A DNA stretch of 64,000 nt from Microlunatus kandeliicorticis (GTDB lineage Bacteria; Actinomycetota; Actinomycetes; Propionibacteriales; Propionibacteriaceae): assembly GCF_014137855.1 (NCBI RefSeq), contig NZ_JACGWT010000005.1, positions 310,001 through 374,000 on the forward strand, in the 5' to 3' direction. Under the pieces are notes generated by a model that saw nothing but the letters and a program-made list of their open reading frames with translations, was not told the origin of the DNA and did not search any database. How positions within the stretch are numbered: position 1 is the first letter of the stretch; each line of letters begins with the position of its first letter. Below are positions 53,470 to 61,396 of the stretch, piece by piece. The position numbers were made by a program, and so were the translations under genes.

Positions 53470-54495
53470 CTAGGCCGCGGCCGACCGGGCCGCCGGAGGA
53501 CGGCGCCGCAGCGCCGGATCGGCGACCTCGGGCCCGCGGTAGACCATGTCCATCGCCCCGATGCTCTCGCCGGGAGGGACGATCGCGTCGATGCGGTCGA
53601 GGAGGTCGTCGCCCAGCACCACCTCGGCCCCGGCCAGGGTGTCCTCGAGCTGCTCCATCGTCCGCGGGCCGGGGATCGCGGCGGTCACGCCCGGGTGGCT
53701 GATCGCGAAGGCCATCGCCAGGTGGGTGAGCGGGACCCCGGCCTCGTCGGTGAGGGCCACCAGCTGCTCGATGACGGCGAGCCGACGCTCGTCGTGGAAG
53801 TGCCGCATCCCGGTCGAGGCCCGGAAGTTCGCGTTCTCCCCATCGGCCCGGTAGCGCCCGGTCAGCGCGCCGCCGGCCAGTGGGCTGTAGACCAGCGTCC
53901 CCATCCCGTAGCGCTGAGCCACCGGGAGGATCTCGCGCTCGATCTCACGGTCGAGGATCGAGTAGTTCGGCTGCTCGGTGCGGAACCGGGCGTACCCGCG
54001 GCGTTCGGCGGTCCACTGCGCCTCGACGATCTCCGAGCCGCGCATCGAGGAGGTGCCGATCGCCCGCACCTTGCCCTGCTGGACGAGGTCGGTGAGCGCT
54101 GACAGGGTCTCGTCGATGTCGGTCTCCGGGTCGGGCCGGTGCAGCTGGTACAGGTCGATCCAGTCGGTGCGCAGGTTCCGCAGCGAGCGGTCGACGGCCT
54201 GGACGATCCAGCGTCGCGAGGCGCCGCGGTGGTTGACGTCGTCGTCGACCGGCCCGAAGAACTTGGTGGCGAGCACGACCTCGTCGCGTCTGCCCTGCAG
54301 TGCCTCACCGACCACCTCCTCGGAGTCCCCGTAGCGGTCGGCGGTGTCGACCAGGTTGATCCCGGCGTCGAGGGCGCGCCGGATGATCCGGACGCCCTCC
54401 TTCCGGTCCGGGTTGCCGAACGAACCGAGCATCATCGCGCCGAGCGCGTAGGGCGTGATCTTGATCCCGGTGCGTCCCAGGGTCCGGTAGCGCAT
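53470..54495 (-). CDS. Aldo/keto reductase
   Basis: NADPH-dependent oxidoreductase with a TIM barrel, 341 residues. The catalytic tetrad is visible: Asp and Tyr in INLVDTADRYGDSEEVVGEAL, Lys in VVLATKFFGP and His in IDLYQLHRPDPETDIDETL. The cofactor region AIPGPRTMEQLEDTL is near the C-terminus. ATG 54495 has AGAGGAGA upstream. The physiological substrate is unknown. The divergent TetR gene and the two palindromes between them imply ligand-induced expression. Confidence 0.93.
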   Translation of the reverse strand: MRYRTLGRTGIKITPYALGAMMLGSFGNPDRKEGVRIIRRALDAGINLVDTADRYGDSEEVVGEALQGRRDEVVLATKFFGPVDDDVNHRGASRRWIVQAVDRSLRNLRTDWIDLYQLHRPDPETDIDETLSALTDLVQQGKVRAIGTSSMRGSEIVEAQWTAERRGYARFRTEQPNYSILDREIEREILPVAQRYGMGTLVYSPLAGGALTGRYRADGENANFRASTGMRHFHDERRLAVIEQLVALTDEAGVPLTHLAMAFAISHPGVTAAIPGPRTMEQLEDTLAGAEVVLGDDLLDRIDAIVPPGESIGAMDMVYRGPEVADPALRRRPPAARSAAA

Positions 54496-54515
54496 GGCGT
54501 CTCCTCTAGACTGAT

Positions 54516-54562
54516 GCGGAACACCGTTCCGCTGCCTCTCAGCATACGGAACATTGTTCCGT
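54516..54562. promoter_or_regulatory. Two 17-bp operators for the divergent TetR
   Basis: GCGGAACACCGTTCCGC at 54516-54532 and ACGGAACATTGTTCCGT at 54546-54562 are both palindromes sharing the half-site CGGAAC. Their centres are 30 bases apart, about three helical turns, so two dimers would sit on the same DNA face. They lie in the gap between the aldo/keto reductase and tetR starts. Confidence 0.75.
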
Positions 54563-54584
54563 TTCGGCAAGGGAGGTGAGCGCA

Positions 54585-55172
54585 GTGACGACAGCGCCCA
54601 AACGCGCGGCGCGCGCGGACGCACGACAGAACCTCGATGCGCTGCTCGTCGCGGCCCGGACCGTATTCGCCCGCTCGGGGGTCGACGCCCCCGCCCGCGA
54701 GATCGCCGCCGAGGCCGGGGTCGGCGTCGGCACGCTCTACCGGCACTTCCCGCACCGCGCGGCCCTGGTCGCCGCGGTGTTCACCAGCGAGATCGACGCG
54801 ACCGCGGCGGCCGCCGACGACCTGCTCGCCGCCCACCCGCCGGGACGCGCGCTGGATCTCTGGGTCGAGCGCTTCACCCGGTTCGTGGCCACCAAGCAGG
54901 GGCTGTCGGCTGCGCTGCACTCCGGCGACCCGGCCTTCGACGCGCTCCCGGCCCACTTCACCGACACCCTCGGTCCGGCGATCAGCACCCTGCTCCGGGC
55001 CGCCGAAGCCAGCGGGGAGGTGCGGAACGGGGTCGATCCGCTCGACTTCCTGATGGCGGTCGCCGACCTCAGCCACCGAGCACCGTCGGTCGACGGCGTC
55101 CCCAACCCGATGGTCCGGCTGCTGCTCGACGGACTGCGCAGCCGCCCCGGGGTCCCGTCCGCGGGCGGCTGA
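54585..55172 (+). CDS. TetR family regulator of the aldo/keto reductase
   Basis: Regulator of 195 residues. The helix-turn-helix is LLVAARTVFARSGVDAPAREIAAEAGVGVGTLYRHFPHRAALVAAVF. The helical C-terminal domain matches the SbtR-like group (TRFVATKQGLSAAL). GTG 54585 has GGGAGG eight bases upstream; GTG 54576 is in frame but overlaps that site. The paired operators immediately upstream should give autoregulation and control of the divergent reductase. Confidence 0.9.
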   Translation: MTTAPKRAARADARQNLDALLVAARTVFARSGVDAPAREIAAEAGVGVGTLYRHFPHRAALVAAVFTSEIDATAAAADDLLAAHPPGRALDLWVERFTRFVATKQGLSAALHSGDPAFDALPAHFTDTLGPAISTLLRAAEASGEVRNGVDPLDFLMAVADLSHRAPSVDGVPNPMVRLLLDGLRSRPGVPSAGG

Positions 55173-55199
55173 GCGCGGTCGTGGACCCCGGCGGGACGC

Positions 55200-55895
55200 T
55201 CAGGCCTGCAGCCCGAGGTCGGACATCCGGGCCGCGTGCTTCTCCACCAGGCGGCTGAACATCCGGCTGGCCGCGGCCAGGTCCATCCCCGGCCGCTCGT
55301 CCGTCCCGGTCAGCAGTCCGGTCAGCGCGTCCCGGTCGGCCGCCACCCGCTGCGCCTGGCTCAGCGCCTCGCCGACCAGCCGCCGACCCCAGAGCGCCAG
55401 CCGTCCGGCCACGTCCGGGTCGGCCGCGATCCCGGCCCGGACCCGGTCGACCACGAAGGCGGCCTGCGCGTCCTCGGCCAGCACCTCGTCGACCACCGCA
55501 CGGGTCCGCTCGTCGACGAAGGCGGCGATCTCGCGGTAGAAGTCGGCGGCGAACCCGTCCCCGACGTAGGCCTTGACCAGGCCCTCGAGCCACGAGTTCG
55601 GTGCGGTGTGGGCGTGGAAGCTGTCGAACGGCCGGTGGAACGGGCGCATCGCGGTCATCACGTCGGTGCCCAGCTCGGCCAGTCGGGCCTCGATCAGCCG
55701 GAAGTGCTCGAACTGGGTGGAGGCCATCGCGACCATGTGCACCTTGTCGGCCAGGCTCGGCGCCAGCCGGGCGTCCTCGGCCAGCCGGTCGAAGGCGGTC
55801 AGCTCGCCGTAGGCGAGCACCCCGAGCAGGTCCACCGCCCCCGCGGTGTAGCCGGGGTCGTCGGCCGCGACGGGCCCGGGCGCGGGTTCGGACAC
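55200..55895 (-). CDS. Ferritin-like fold protein (Rv3210c-like)
   Basis: All-helical protein of 231 residues. It has the ferritin-like pattern GVLAYGELTAFDRLAEDA, MASTQFEHFRLIEARL and VDEVLAEDAQ, with Glu and His residues positioned as in di-iron proteins of the MiaE/ferritin-like group. Whether it binds iron is not certain. GTG 55895 follows TAGGAT (55907-55902) by six bases, predicting a leaderless start. It is divergent from the DEAD-box helicase gene, an arrangement also known in mycobacteria (Rv3210c-Rv3211). Confidence 0.83.
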   Translation of the reverse strand: MSEPAPGPVAADDPGYTAGAVDLLGVLAYGELTAFDRLAEDARLAPSLADKVHMVAMASTQFEHFRLIEARLAELGTDVMTAMRPFHRPFDSFHAHTAPNSWLEGLVKAYVGDGFAADFYREIAAFVDERTRAVVDEVLAEDAQAAFVVDRVRAGIAADPDVAGRLALWGRRLVGEALSQAQRVAADRDALTGLLTGTDERPGMDLAAASRMFSRLVEKHAARMSDLGLQA

Positions 55896-55987
55896 GGGCG
55901 CATCCTAGGGGGTCGCCCCGCCCGGCCCGCGCGCTCGTCACGGGTCGGTGGCGGGAACGGCTAGGATGGATAGGTACGCACACCAAG

Positions 55988-57697
55988 GTGCGTCCTTGGA
56001 CGCAGCGACCGCTGCCCGCCGCTCCCCCTCCGGACGGGCCGGCCGGTCTCCGTCCAGGTCCAGTCCACCGCCCCGCGCGGGCGACGCAGATCAAGGCTCT
56101 GATCCTGACCGAGACACACACCGACCTGGCCGCCGACGCGGCCGAACCCGCCACCACCCCGGCGACCGACGAGGGAACGACCGAGGCCGAGCGCCCGCTC
56201 CCGGAGACCTTCGCCGACCTCGGCGTCCGCTCCGACATCGTGGCCGCGCTCGAGGACGCCAACATCCGGCATCCCTTCCCCATCCAGGCGATGGCCATCC
56301 CGATCGCGCTGACCGGCGCCGACATGATCGGCCAGGCGCGCACCGGCACCGGCAAGACGCTGGCCTTCGGCGTCACCCTGCTGCAGCGGATCCTGGTGCC
56401 CGGCGACCCGGACTTCGAGGCCCAGGCCAAGCCCGGTGCCCCGCAGGCGCTGGTGGTCGCCCCGACCCGTGAGCTGGCCAGCCAGGTCAGCAAGGACCTC
56501 CAGGTCGCCGGGGCCCGCAGCACCGCACGGGTGATGACGATCTACGGCGGCGTCGGCTACGACGGCCAGCTCGACAGCCTGTCCGACGGCGTCGAGGTCG
56601 TCGTCGGCACCCCGGGCCGCCTGCTCGACCTGGCCGACCGCGGCTCGCTCGACCTCAGCCACATCAAGGTGCTGGTGCTCGACGAGGCCGACGAGATGCT
56701 CGACCTGGGCTTCCTGCCGGACGTCGAGCGGATCCTCGCCAAGACCCCCGAGCTGCGCCAGACGATGCTGTTCTCGGCCACCATGCCGTCGGCGATCGTC
56801 GGTCTGGCCCGCCGGCACCTGCGGCACCCGGTCAACATCCGGGCCGAGTCCGCGGGCGACAGCACCACCGTCCCGACCACGGCGCAGTTCGTCTACCAGG
56901 CCCACGACCTCGACAAGCCCGAGGTGGTGGCGCGGATCCTGCAGGCCGAGGACCGCGACAAGGTGATGATCTTCTGCCGGACCAAGCGCAGCGCGCAGCG
57001 GCTCGCCGAGGACCTCGAGGAGCGCGGTTTCGCCGCGGCCCCGATCCACGGCGACCTGTCGCAGGTGCTCCGGGAGAAGGCGCTCAAGCGCTTCCGCGAG
57101 GGCAAGATCGACGTGCTGGTGGCCACCGACGTCGCCGCCCGCGGCATCGACGTCACCGGCGTCAGCCACGTGATCAACTACCAGTGCCCCGAGGACGACA
57201 AGACCTACGTGCACCGGATCGGCCGCACCGGTCGGGCCGGCGCCTCGGGCGTGGCGATCACCTTCGTCGACTGGCCCGACACCACCCGGTGGAAGGTCAT
57301 CAACAACACCCTCGGGCTGCCGTTCGAGACGCCCGAGGAGACCTACTCGACCTCGGCCCACCTGTTCCACGACCTCGGCATCGACCCGGCGGTCAAGGGC
57401 CGGATCGTCCCGCCGAAGCCGGCCGCCGACCGCGACGACCGGTCGCGTGGTGACCGTGGTGACCGGGGCGAGCGCGGGGACCGCGGTCGCCGGTCGGGTC
57501 GGCGCCGTTCGGGCGGCGAGGGCCACGGCGACGCGCGCGACGACCGTTCCGAGACGCGGGCCGAGTCGCGACCCGAGGCCGCGGGCGACACCGACGGCGC
57601 GAACGGCGACGGCGCCACCGCCGCCAAGCCCCGCCGGCGTCGCAACCGGTCGCGGCAGCGACTGCACAACGGCGTCCCGGTCAGCCGCGAGGGCTGA
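55988..57697 (+). CDS. rhlE: DEAD-box RNA helicase (RhlE-type)
   Basis: RNA helicase of up to 569 residues. The Q motif is ETFADLGVRSDIVAAL ... FPIQAMAIP, motif I QARTGTGKTLAFG, motif Ia APTRELASQV, motif II VLVLDEADEMLDLGF, motif III FSATMP, motif V VATDVAARGIDV and motif VI HRIGRTGRAG. The C-terminal tail is Arg/Gly/Asp rich (RGDRGERGDRG) and ends in a basic RRRRNRSRQRLHN, likely to bind RNA. The start is uncertain: GTG 55988 is the first in-frame standard codon after TAGGAT (55962-55967), while CTG 56099 has AAGG upstream and lies nearer the conserved domain. Confidence 0.9.
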   Translation: MRPWTQRPLPAAPPPDGPAGLRPGPVHRPARATQIKALILTETHTDLAADAAEPATTPATDEGTTEAERPLPETFADLGVRSDIVAALEDANIRHPFPIQAMAIPIALTGADMIGQARTGTGKTLAFGVTLLQRILVPGDPDFEAQAKPGAPQALVVAPTRELASQVSKDLQVAGARSTARVMTIYGGVGYDGQLDSLSDGVEVVVGTPGRLLDLADRGSLDLSHIKVLVLDEADEMLDLGFLPDVERILAKTPELRQTMLFSATMPSAIVGLARRHLRHPVNIRAESAGDSTTVPTTAQFVYQAHDLDKPEVVARILQAEDRDKVMIFCRTKRSAQRLAEDLEERGFAAAPIHGDLSQVLREKALKRFREGKIDVLVATDVAARGIDVTGVSHVINYQCPEDDKTYVHRIGRTGRAGASGVAITFVDWPDTTRWKVINNTLGLPFETPEETYSTSAHLFHDLGIDPAVKGRIVPPKPAADRDDRSRGDRGDRGERGDRGRRSGRRRSGGEGHGDARDDRSETRAESRPEAAGDTDGANGDGATAAKPRRRRNRSRQRLHNGVPVSREG

Positions 57698-57715
57698 CCG
57701 GCCCGTCCGGATCGA

Positions 57716-58426
57716 TCAGCCGAGCGGCTCGGCGACCACCACCAGGTTGCTCTGGTAGCCGCCCCGGCTCGGCAGATAGGCCCCGGCGCAGGTGATCAGC
57801 ACCAGCCGCCGGGGCCCGTCCTGTTCGAAGGCCTGGCTGTCGCTGGACAGCGCGTCCTTGGCCACGGTGCGCACCGAGGTGATCCGGAAGGCCGCGTGCC
57901 GCACGGTGGCGTCCGGCGCGTCGGTCGCGGCCGCCCCGCGCACCACGACCTGCTCCCCCGTGCGCAGCGACAACAGACGCGAGAAGAACCCGAGCCCCTC
58001 GGTGGCCGAGTCGATGTGCCCGGCGATCACCGTGGCGCCGTACGGATCGCCGACCAGGGCGCTGCCGTCCCACCAGCCGACGTGCTGGACGTTCTCGGGC
58101 ACGCTGAGCACCCCGTTGACGGTCGCGGCCGGCACCACCGCCGCCGACGATCCGCCGGGCAGTTCGATCCGGGTCGGCCGGAAGGCCAGGTTCGGGCGCG
58201 CCGGGCGCCCCTCGCGGACCGGCTCGGGGCTCGGCTCCGCCGGTGTGCTCGACGCGTTCGCGCTCGACCGGACGCTGGGAGCCGCGGGGGCCGGCGCCGC
58301 ACTCTGCGGCCCGGCGCACCCGGACTGCATCACGACGGCGGCGAGCAGCGCGGCGGCCGACGCGCCGAGGCGACCCGGGTGACCCGGTCGGGACCGCGGA
58401 CCCGGACGGTGCTCGCGGGCGGTCAG
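57716..58426 (-). CDS. Class F sortase
   Basis: Transpeptidase-like protein of about 236 residues. A hydrophobic signal/anchor (LGASAAALLAAVVMQSGC) precedes a Ser/Pro linker. The catalytic domain shows PTRIELPG, GWWDGSALVGDPYGATVIAGHID with the catalytic His, LVLITCAGAY with the Cys, and RGGYQSNLVVVAEPL with the Arg. This is the class F sortase order. The start is unclear: no ATG/GTG/TTG lies before the signal, and CTG 58426 overlaps the stop of the DUF4397 gene (CTGA). No LPXTG-type substrate is seen nearby. Confidence 0.85.
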   Translation of the reverse strand: MTAREHRPGPRSRPGHPGRLGASAAALLAAVVMQSGCAGPQSAAPAPAAPSVRSSANASSTPAEPSPEPVREGRPARPNLAFRPTRIELPGGSSAAVVPAATVNGVLSVPENVQHVGWWDGSALVGDPYGATVIAGHIDSATEGLGFFSRLLSLRTGEQVVVRGAAATDAPDATVRHAAFRITSVRTVAKDALSSDSQAFEQDGPRRLVLITCAGAYLPSRGGYQSNLVVVAEPLG

Positions 58427-59244
58427 CGCAGCAGCTCCCCGATCGGCGCCGGCCGGCTGTCGAGCGCGAGACCGCCGGACCCGGTCGGGACCCGGTTCGG
58501 CGCGGACGAGCCGGAGTTGCGCACCGCGATGGTGTGCACGGCGACGTTCATCGTCTTGTCCGAGGGCCGACCGAAGGCGTAGACCCGGTTGAGCGATCCG
58601 GCCTTCACGCTGAGCTTCAGCGGGCCGAGGATCACCGGCGAGTCCTTGCCGGTGGGGACGATCTTCACCGAGTAGGTCTCGGCGGGGACGGTCAGGTTGA
58701 GCGACTCGCCGTTGGCCACGTTGGCGAACAGCACCTTGCCGTCCACCTGGATGTCGGCGGCGGGGACGGCGGCGACGTGCGCGACCGTCAGGTTGGCCTT
58801 GCCCTGCGGCACGGCGGCGAGGTCGTTGCGGAAGGTGGTCACCGTCTCGCCCGAGCCCTGCGCCGGCAGGTGCAGCACCACGTCGGAGTTGCTGCCCGCC
58901 TTGACCTCCATGGTGCGGGTCAGCTGCTGCTTGCCGTCCCAACCGAAGCCGAAGGTGACCTTGCCGGCGGACACGCTGAACGGTCCGACGACCTGCGCGC
59001 CGGCGACGTCGCTGGCCAGCGTCTTGCCGTTCACGGTGAAGCTGATCTTGTCGCCCGGCAGACCCTGGACCAGATAGAGCGTCGCCTTGTCCGAGGCGCC
59101 GCTGGGCAGCAGTCCGGCCGTGAGCAGCGCGCCGGCCAGACCGGCCGTGGCCAGCCCGCCGAGCACGGCGCGGCGGGTGCTGAGCGCGCGCGGCCCACGG
59201 GAGCGGATCCCCGGACGCACACCGGTACGGACGTCGTCAGCCAT
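58423..59244 (-). CDS. Secreted DUF4397 domain protein
   Basis: Exported protein of 273 residues. The N-terminus has a Tat-like signal (TRRAVLGGLATAGLAGALLTAGLL). Two tandem beta-sandwich DUF4397 repeats follow: ATLYLVQGLPGDKISFTVNG and ANLTVAHVAAVPAADIQVDG, then LKLSVKAGSLNRVYAFGRP. There is no C-terminal sorting signal with a hydrophobic tail. ATG 59244 starts the operon, and the sortase gene overlaps the end. DUF4397-sortase F pairs are common in actinobacteria, but the mechanism linking them is not known to me. Confidence 0.88.
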   Translation of the reverse strand: MADDVRTGVRPGIRSRGPRALSTRRAVLGGLATAGLAGALLTAGLLPSGASDKATLYLVQGLPGDKISFTVNGKTLASDVAGAQVVGPFSVSAGKVTFGFGWDGKQQLTRTMEVKAGSNSDVVLHLPAQGSGETVTTFRNDLAAVPQGKANLTVAHVAAVPAADIQVDGKVLFANVANGESLNLTVPAETYSVKIVPTGKDSPVILGPLKLSVKAGSLNRVYAFGRPSDKTMNVAVHTIAVRNSGSSAPNRVPTGSGGLALDSRPAPIGELLR

Positions 59245-59404
59245 GTTCTCTTTCCCCCGAAAGTCGGGCCCGGCGACGGGCCCACGCGATACGACCCTGC
59301 GACCCTAGCCCGGATCGGGGCGTGCTGCGGACCGTCGGCGCAGATCGACGACGGCGGCTAGGGTGGATCGACACACCAGAACGCGAACCGGGGGGTGCGA
59401 AACG

Positions 59405-60307
59405 GTGTCTGTCCCGGGGACGACGTCGCGTCCCGCCGCACCGGGGACGTCGGAGCGCCGGGAGACCGACCGCAGCCCCGCACGTCGCCGACAGGTGCTC
59501 GGTCTGGCCGCCACCGTGCTCCTGCTGGTCGCGGCCGTCGTCTTCTTCCTGGTCACCCCGGACCCGGACCGTACGACGGGGCCCGGTGCGGGCGGTCCGG
59601 TGGCCGGGCCGGTCGACACCACCGCGGGACCCTCCGGGGCCGCCACCGCGTCGTCGTCCTCGACACCGGGCCCGCGGTCCGGCGCCACCGCGAGCTCGTC
59701 CGCGGGCGCGGACGGGACGTCCGCGCCCGGATCTCCCGGGTCGGGGCCGTCCGGGTCCGGGCCGGGCCTCACCACCGCAGGGACGAGCGTGGTGGCCAGC
59801 CCGCGCAGCGACGGCAGCTGGGACGTGGTCGAACAGGTCCGGTTGACCGAGCCGACCACCACGCTGCGGCTGGCGGTGCCCCGGATCTCCCGGCTCGGCG
59901 GCGACTTCGGCGGCCAGCGCGCCACGGTCACGGACCTCCAGGCCAGCGCCGACGGGCAGGCCGTGCTGATAGACCGCCGCGGTAGCGGCTGGCAGCTCGA
60001 GGCCCCGAGCGCGGGGCGCGACTTCCAGCTCCGCTATGTGCTCGGCGGGGTCACCGTGCGCAGCGTCCCCTCCACCGCCGGCCGGGCCCTCGCGGCGCTG
60101 GCCCCGCTCAGCCGCCCGACCGACGGCAGCGACGACGTCCAGGTCACCGCGGTCGGCACGGACGTCCACAGCGTCCAGTGCCCGCTGCTGTCCGGCGACG
60201 GCCAGCTGTGCCAGCAGGGCTCCGGCGGCGACCGGTGGACGACCCGGGCGCTGCCCCGCGACGAGGCCCTGGTGGTCGTGCAGTTCGACCTCCCGGCACC
60301 GCAGTGA
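59405..60307 (+). CDS. Single-pass membrane protein with extracytoplasmic domain
   Basis: Protein of 300 residues with a cytoplasmic N-terminus of about 35 residues, one helix (VLGLAATVLLLVAAVVFFLV), a 90-residue Ser/Gly/Pro/Thr linker and a C-terminal beta-rich domain (GSWDVVEQVRLTEPTTTLRLAVP). It has two cysteines (VQCPLLSGDGQLCQQ) that could form a disulfide. I recognise no family. TAGGGT at 59360-59365 is a candidate -10. Its stop overlaps the start of the next gene (GTGA), so the pair is co-translated. Confidence 0.7.
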   Translation: MSVPGTTSRPAAPGTSERRETDRSPARRRQVLGLAATVLLLVAAVVFFLVTPDPDRTTGPGAGGPVAGPVDTTAGPSGAATASSSSTPGPRSGATASSSAGADGTSAPGSPGSGPSGSGPGLTTAGTSVVASPRSDGSWDVVEQVRLTEPTTTLRLAVPRISRLGGDFGGQRATVTDLQASADGQAVLIDRRGSGWQLEAPSAGRDFQLRYVLGGVTVRSVPSTAGRALAALAPLSRPTDGSDDVQVTAVGTDVHSVQCPLLSGDGQLCQQGSGGDRWTTRALPRDEALVVVQFDLPAPQ

Positions 60308-61107
60308 GCGGCGCGACCGCCGGCTGGCTCGCGGCGCTGGTGCACGGGCTCGCGGTGCTCGGCTTCGCCCTCTGGGCCGGACCGCTGATCGGGTGGCTGA
60401 CCACCGCACCCGGACGCCCCACGCCGCTGCTCGGCCGGCTGCACCGGCTCGGGCTGCTGGTGCTCGTGCTGACTGCCGCCGGCGCGCTGGTGCTCGGCCT
60501 GACCGGGTCGGACCGGTTGCTGGGTGCCGCCGCGCTGGCCCGGGTGGCCCTGCTGGTGGCGACCGCGGCGCTCCGGCCCGACCTGACCCGGCCGCCGGTG
60601 TCCACCCGGGCCCGCGCCCTGGGCCTGGTCCTGGTCGGGCTGGTCGCGGTCACCGTGGTGCTCACCGGGGCCGTCGTCCGTCGGCCCGACTGGCCGCTGG
60701 CCAGCTGGGCCGCGGGGCTGCTGCTGGTCGGAGTGGCCGGCTGGGCGGGGGCGCTGATCGCCCTGGTCGCCGGCTCCGAGCGTGACACCCCTCCTGGAGC
60801 GGATGCCGCGGTGCGGGGGGCCCGCGCCCGGCTCGCCGCGGCGACCGCCGGGGTGGTCGCCGCCCTCGGCGCGCTGGCCGGTGTGCTGGCCGCCCTGACC
60901 GCCCCGTCGGGTGCCGGCGCTGCTCCCGGGCCGGCCACCGCGGCGCTGGTCGGAGTCGGCCTGGCCGCGCTGTGCACCGTGCTCGCGGTCCGTCCGGCGA
61001 ACGGCACCGGGACCTCCGGAGCCCTCACACTCCCGGTCGCCCGTCCCTGGCTGGCCGCCGCCCTGGTGCTGAGCCTCGTCGTGCTGCTGCTCGGCTCCGC
61101 CGCCTGA
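60304..61107 (+). CDS. Polytopic membrane protein, weakly CopD-like
   Basis: Protein of 267 residues with about eight hydrophobic segments, starting WLAALVHGLAVLGFALWAGPLIGWL. The early His and Trp are reminiscent of CopD/YcnJ-type membrane proteins, but the other expected metal ligands are not evident, so the family is a guess. Ala, Leu and Val make up most of the sequence. It is translationally coupled to the preceding secreted-domain protein and followed by a palindromic-repeat array. Confidence 0.65.
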   Translation: MSGATAGWLAALVHGLAVLGFALWAGPLIGWLTTAPGRPTPLLGRLHRLGLLVLVLTAAGALVLGLTGSDRLLGAAALARVALLVATAALRPDLTRPPVSTRARALGLVLVGLVAVTVVLTGAVVRRPDWPLASWAAGLLLVGVAGWAGALIALVAGSERDTPPGADAAVRGARARLAAATAGVVAALGALAGVLAALTAPSGAGAAPGPATAALVGVGLAALCTVLAVRPANGTGTSGALTLPVARPWLAAALVLSLVVLLLGSAA

Positions 61108-61108
61108 C

Positions 61109-61376
61109 CGCTTCGACAAGCTCAGCGCACGAGCGCGAGCGCCGCGCCCTGAGCCTGACAAGCTCGGCGCGCGAGCCCGACCACCGTCCCCTGAGCCTGT
61201 CGAAGGGCCCGAGCGCCCACTTCCGGCCCAACGCCTCAACCAGCTCAGCGCACGAGCCCGCCCACCGTGCCCTGAGCCTGACAAGCTCAGCGCGCGAGCA
61301 CGACCACCGTGCCCTGAGCCTGTCGAGGGGCCCGAGCGCCCATCCCCGGCGCAGCGCCTCGACATGCTCGGCGCGC
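61109..61376. repeat. Second palindromic-repeat array (degenerate)
   Basis: The 289-base gap between the membrane-protein gene and the M20 gene is filled with copies of CTTCGACAAGCTCAGC (61112) and CCCTGAGCCTGTCGAAGGG (61190, 61312). These alternate with shortened fusions such as CCTGAGCCTGACAAGCTC (61147, 61271). The fusions look like deletions between the two arms of one palindrome. It is the same repeat family as at 28.6-29.3 kb and inside adnB. Confidence 0.8.
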
Positions 61377-61396
61377 GGACGGCGTGCGTCCCGCCC

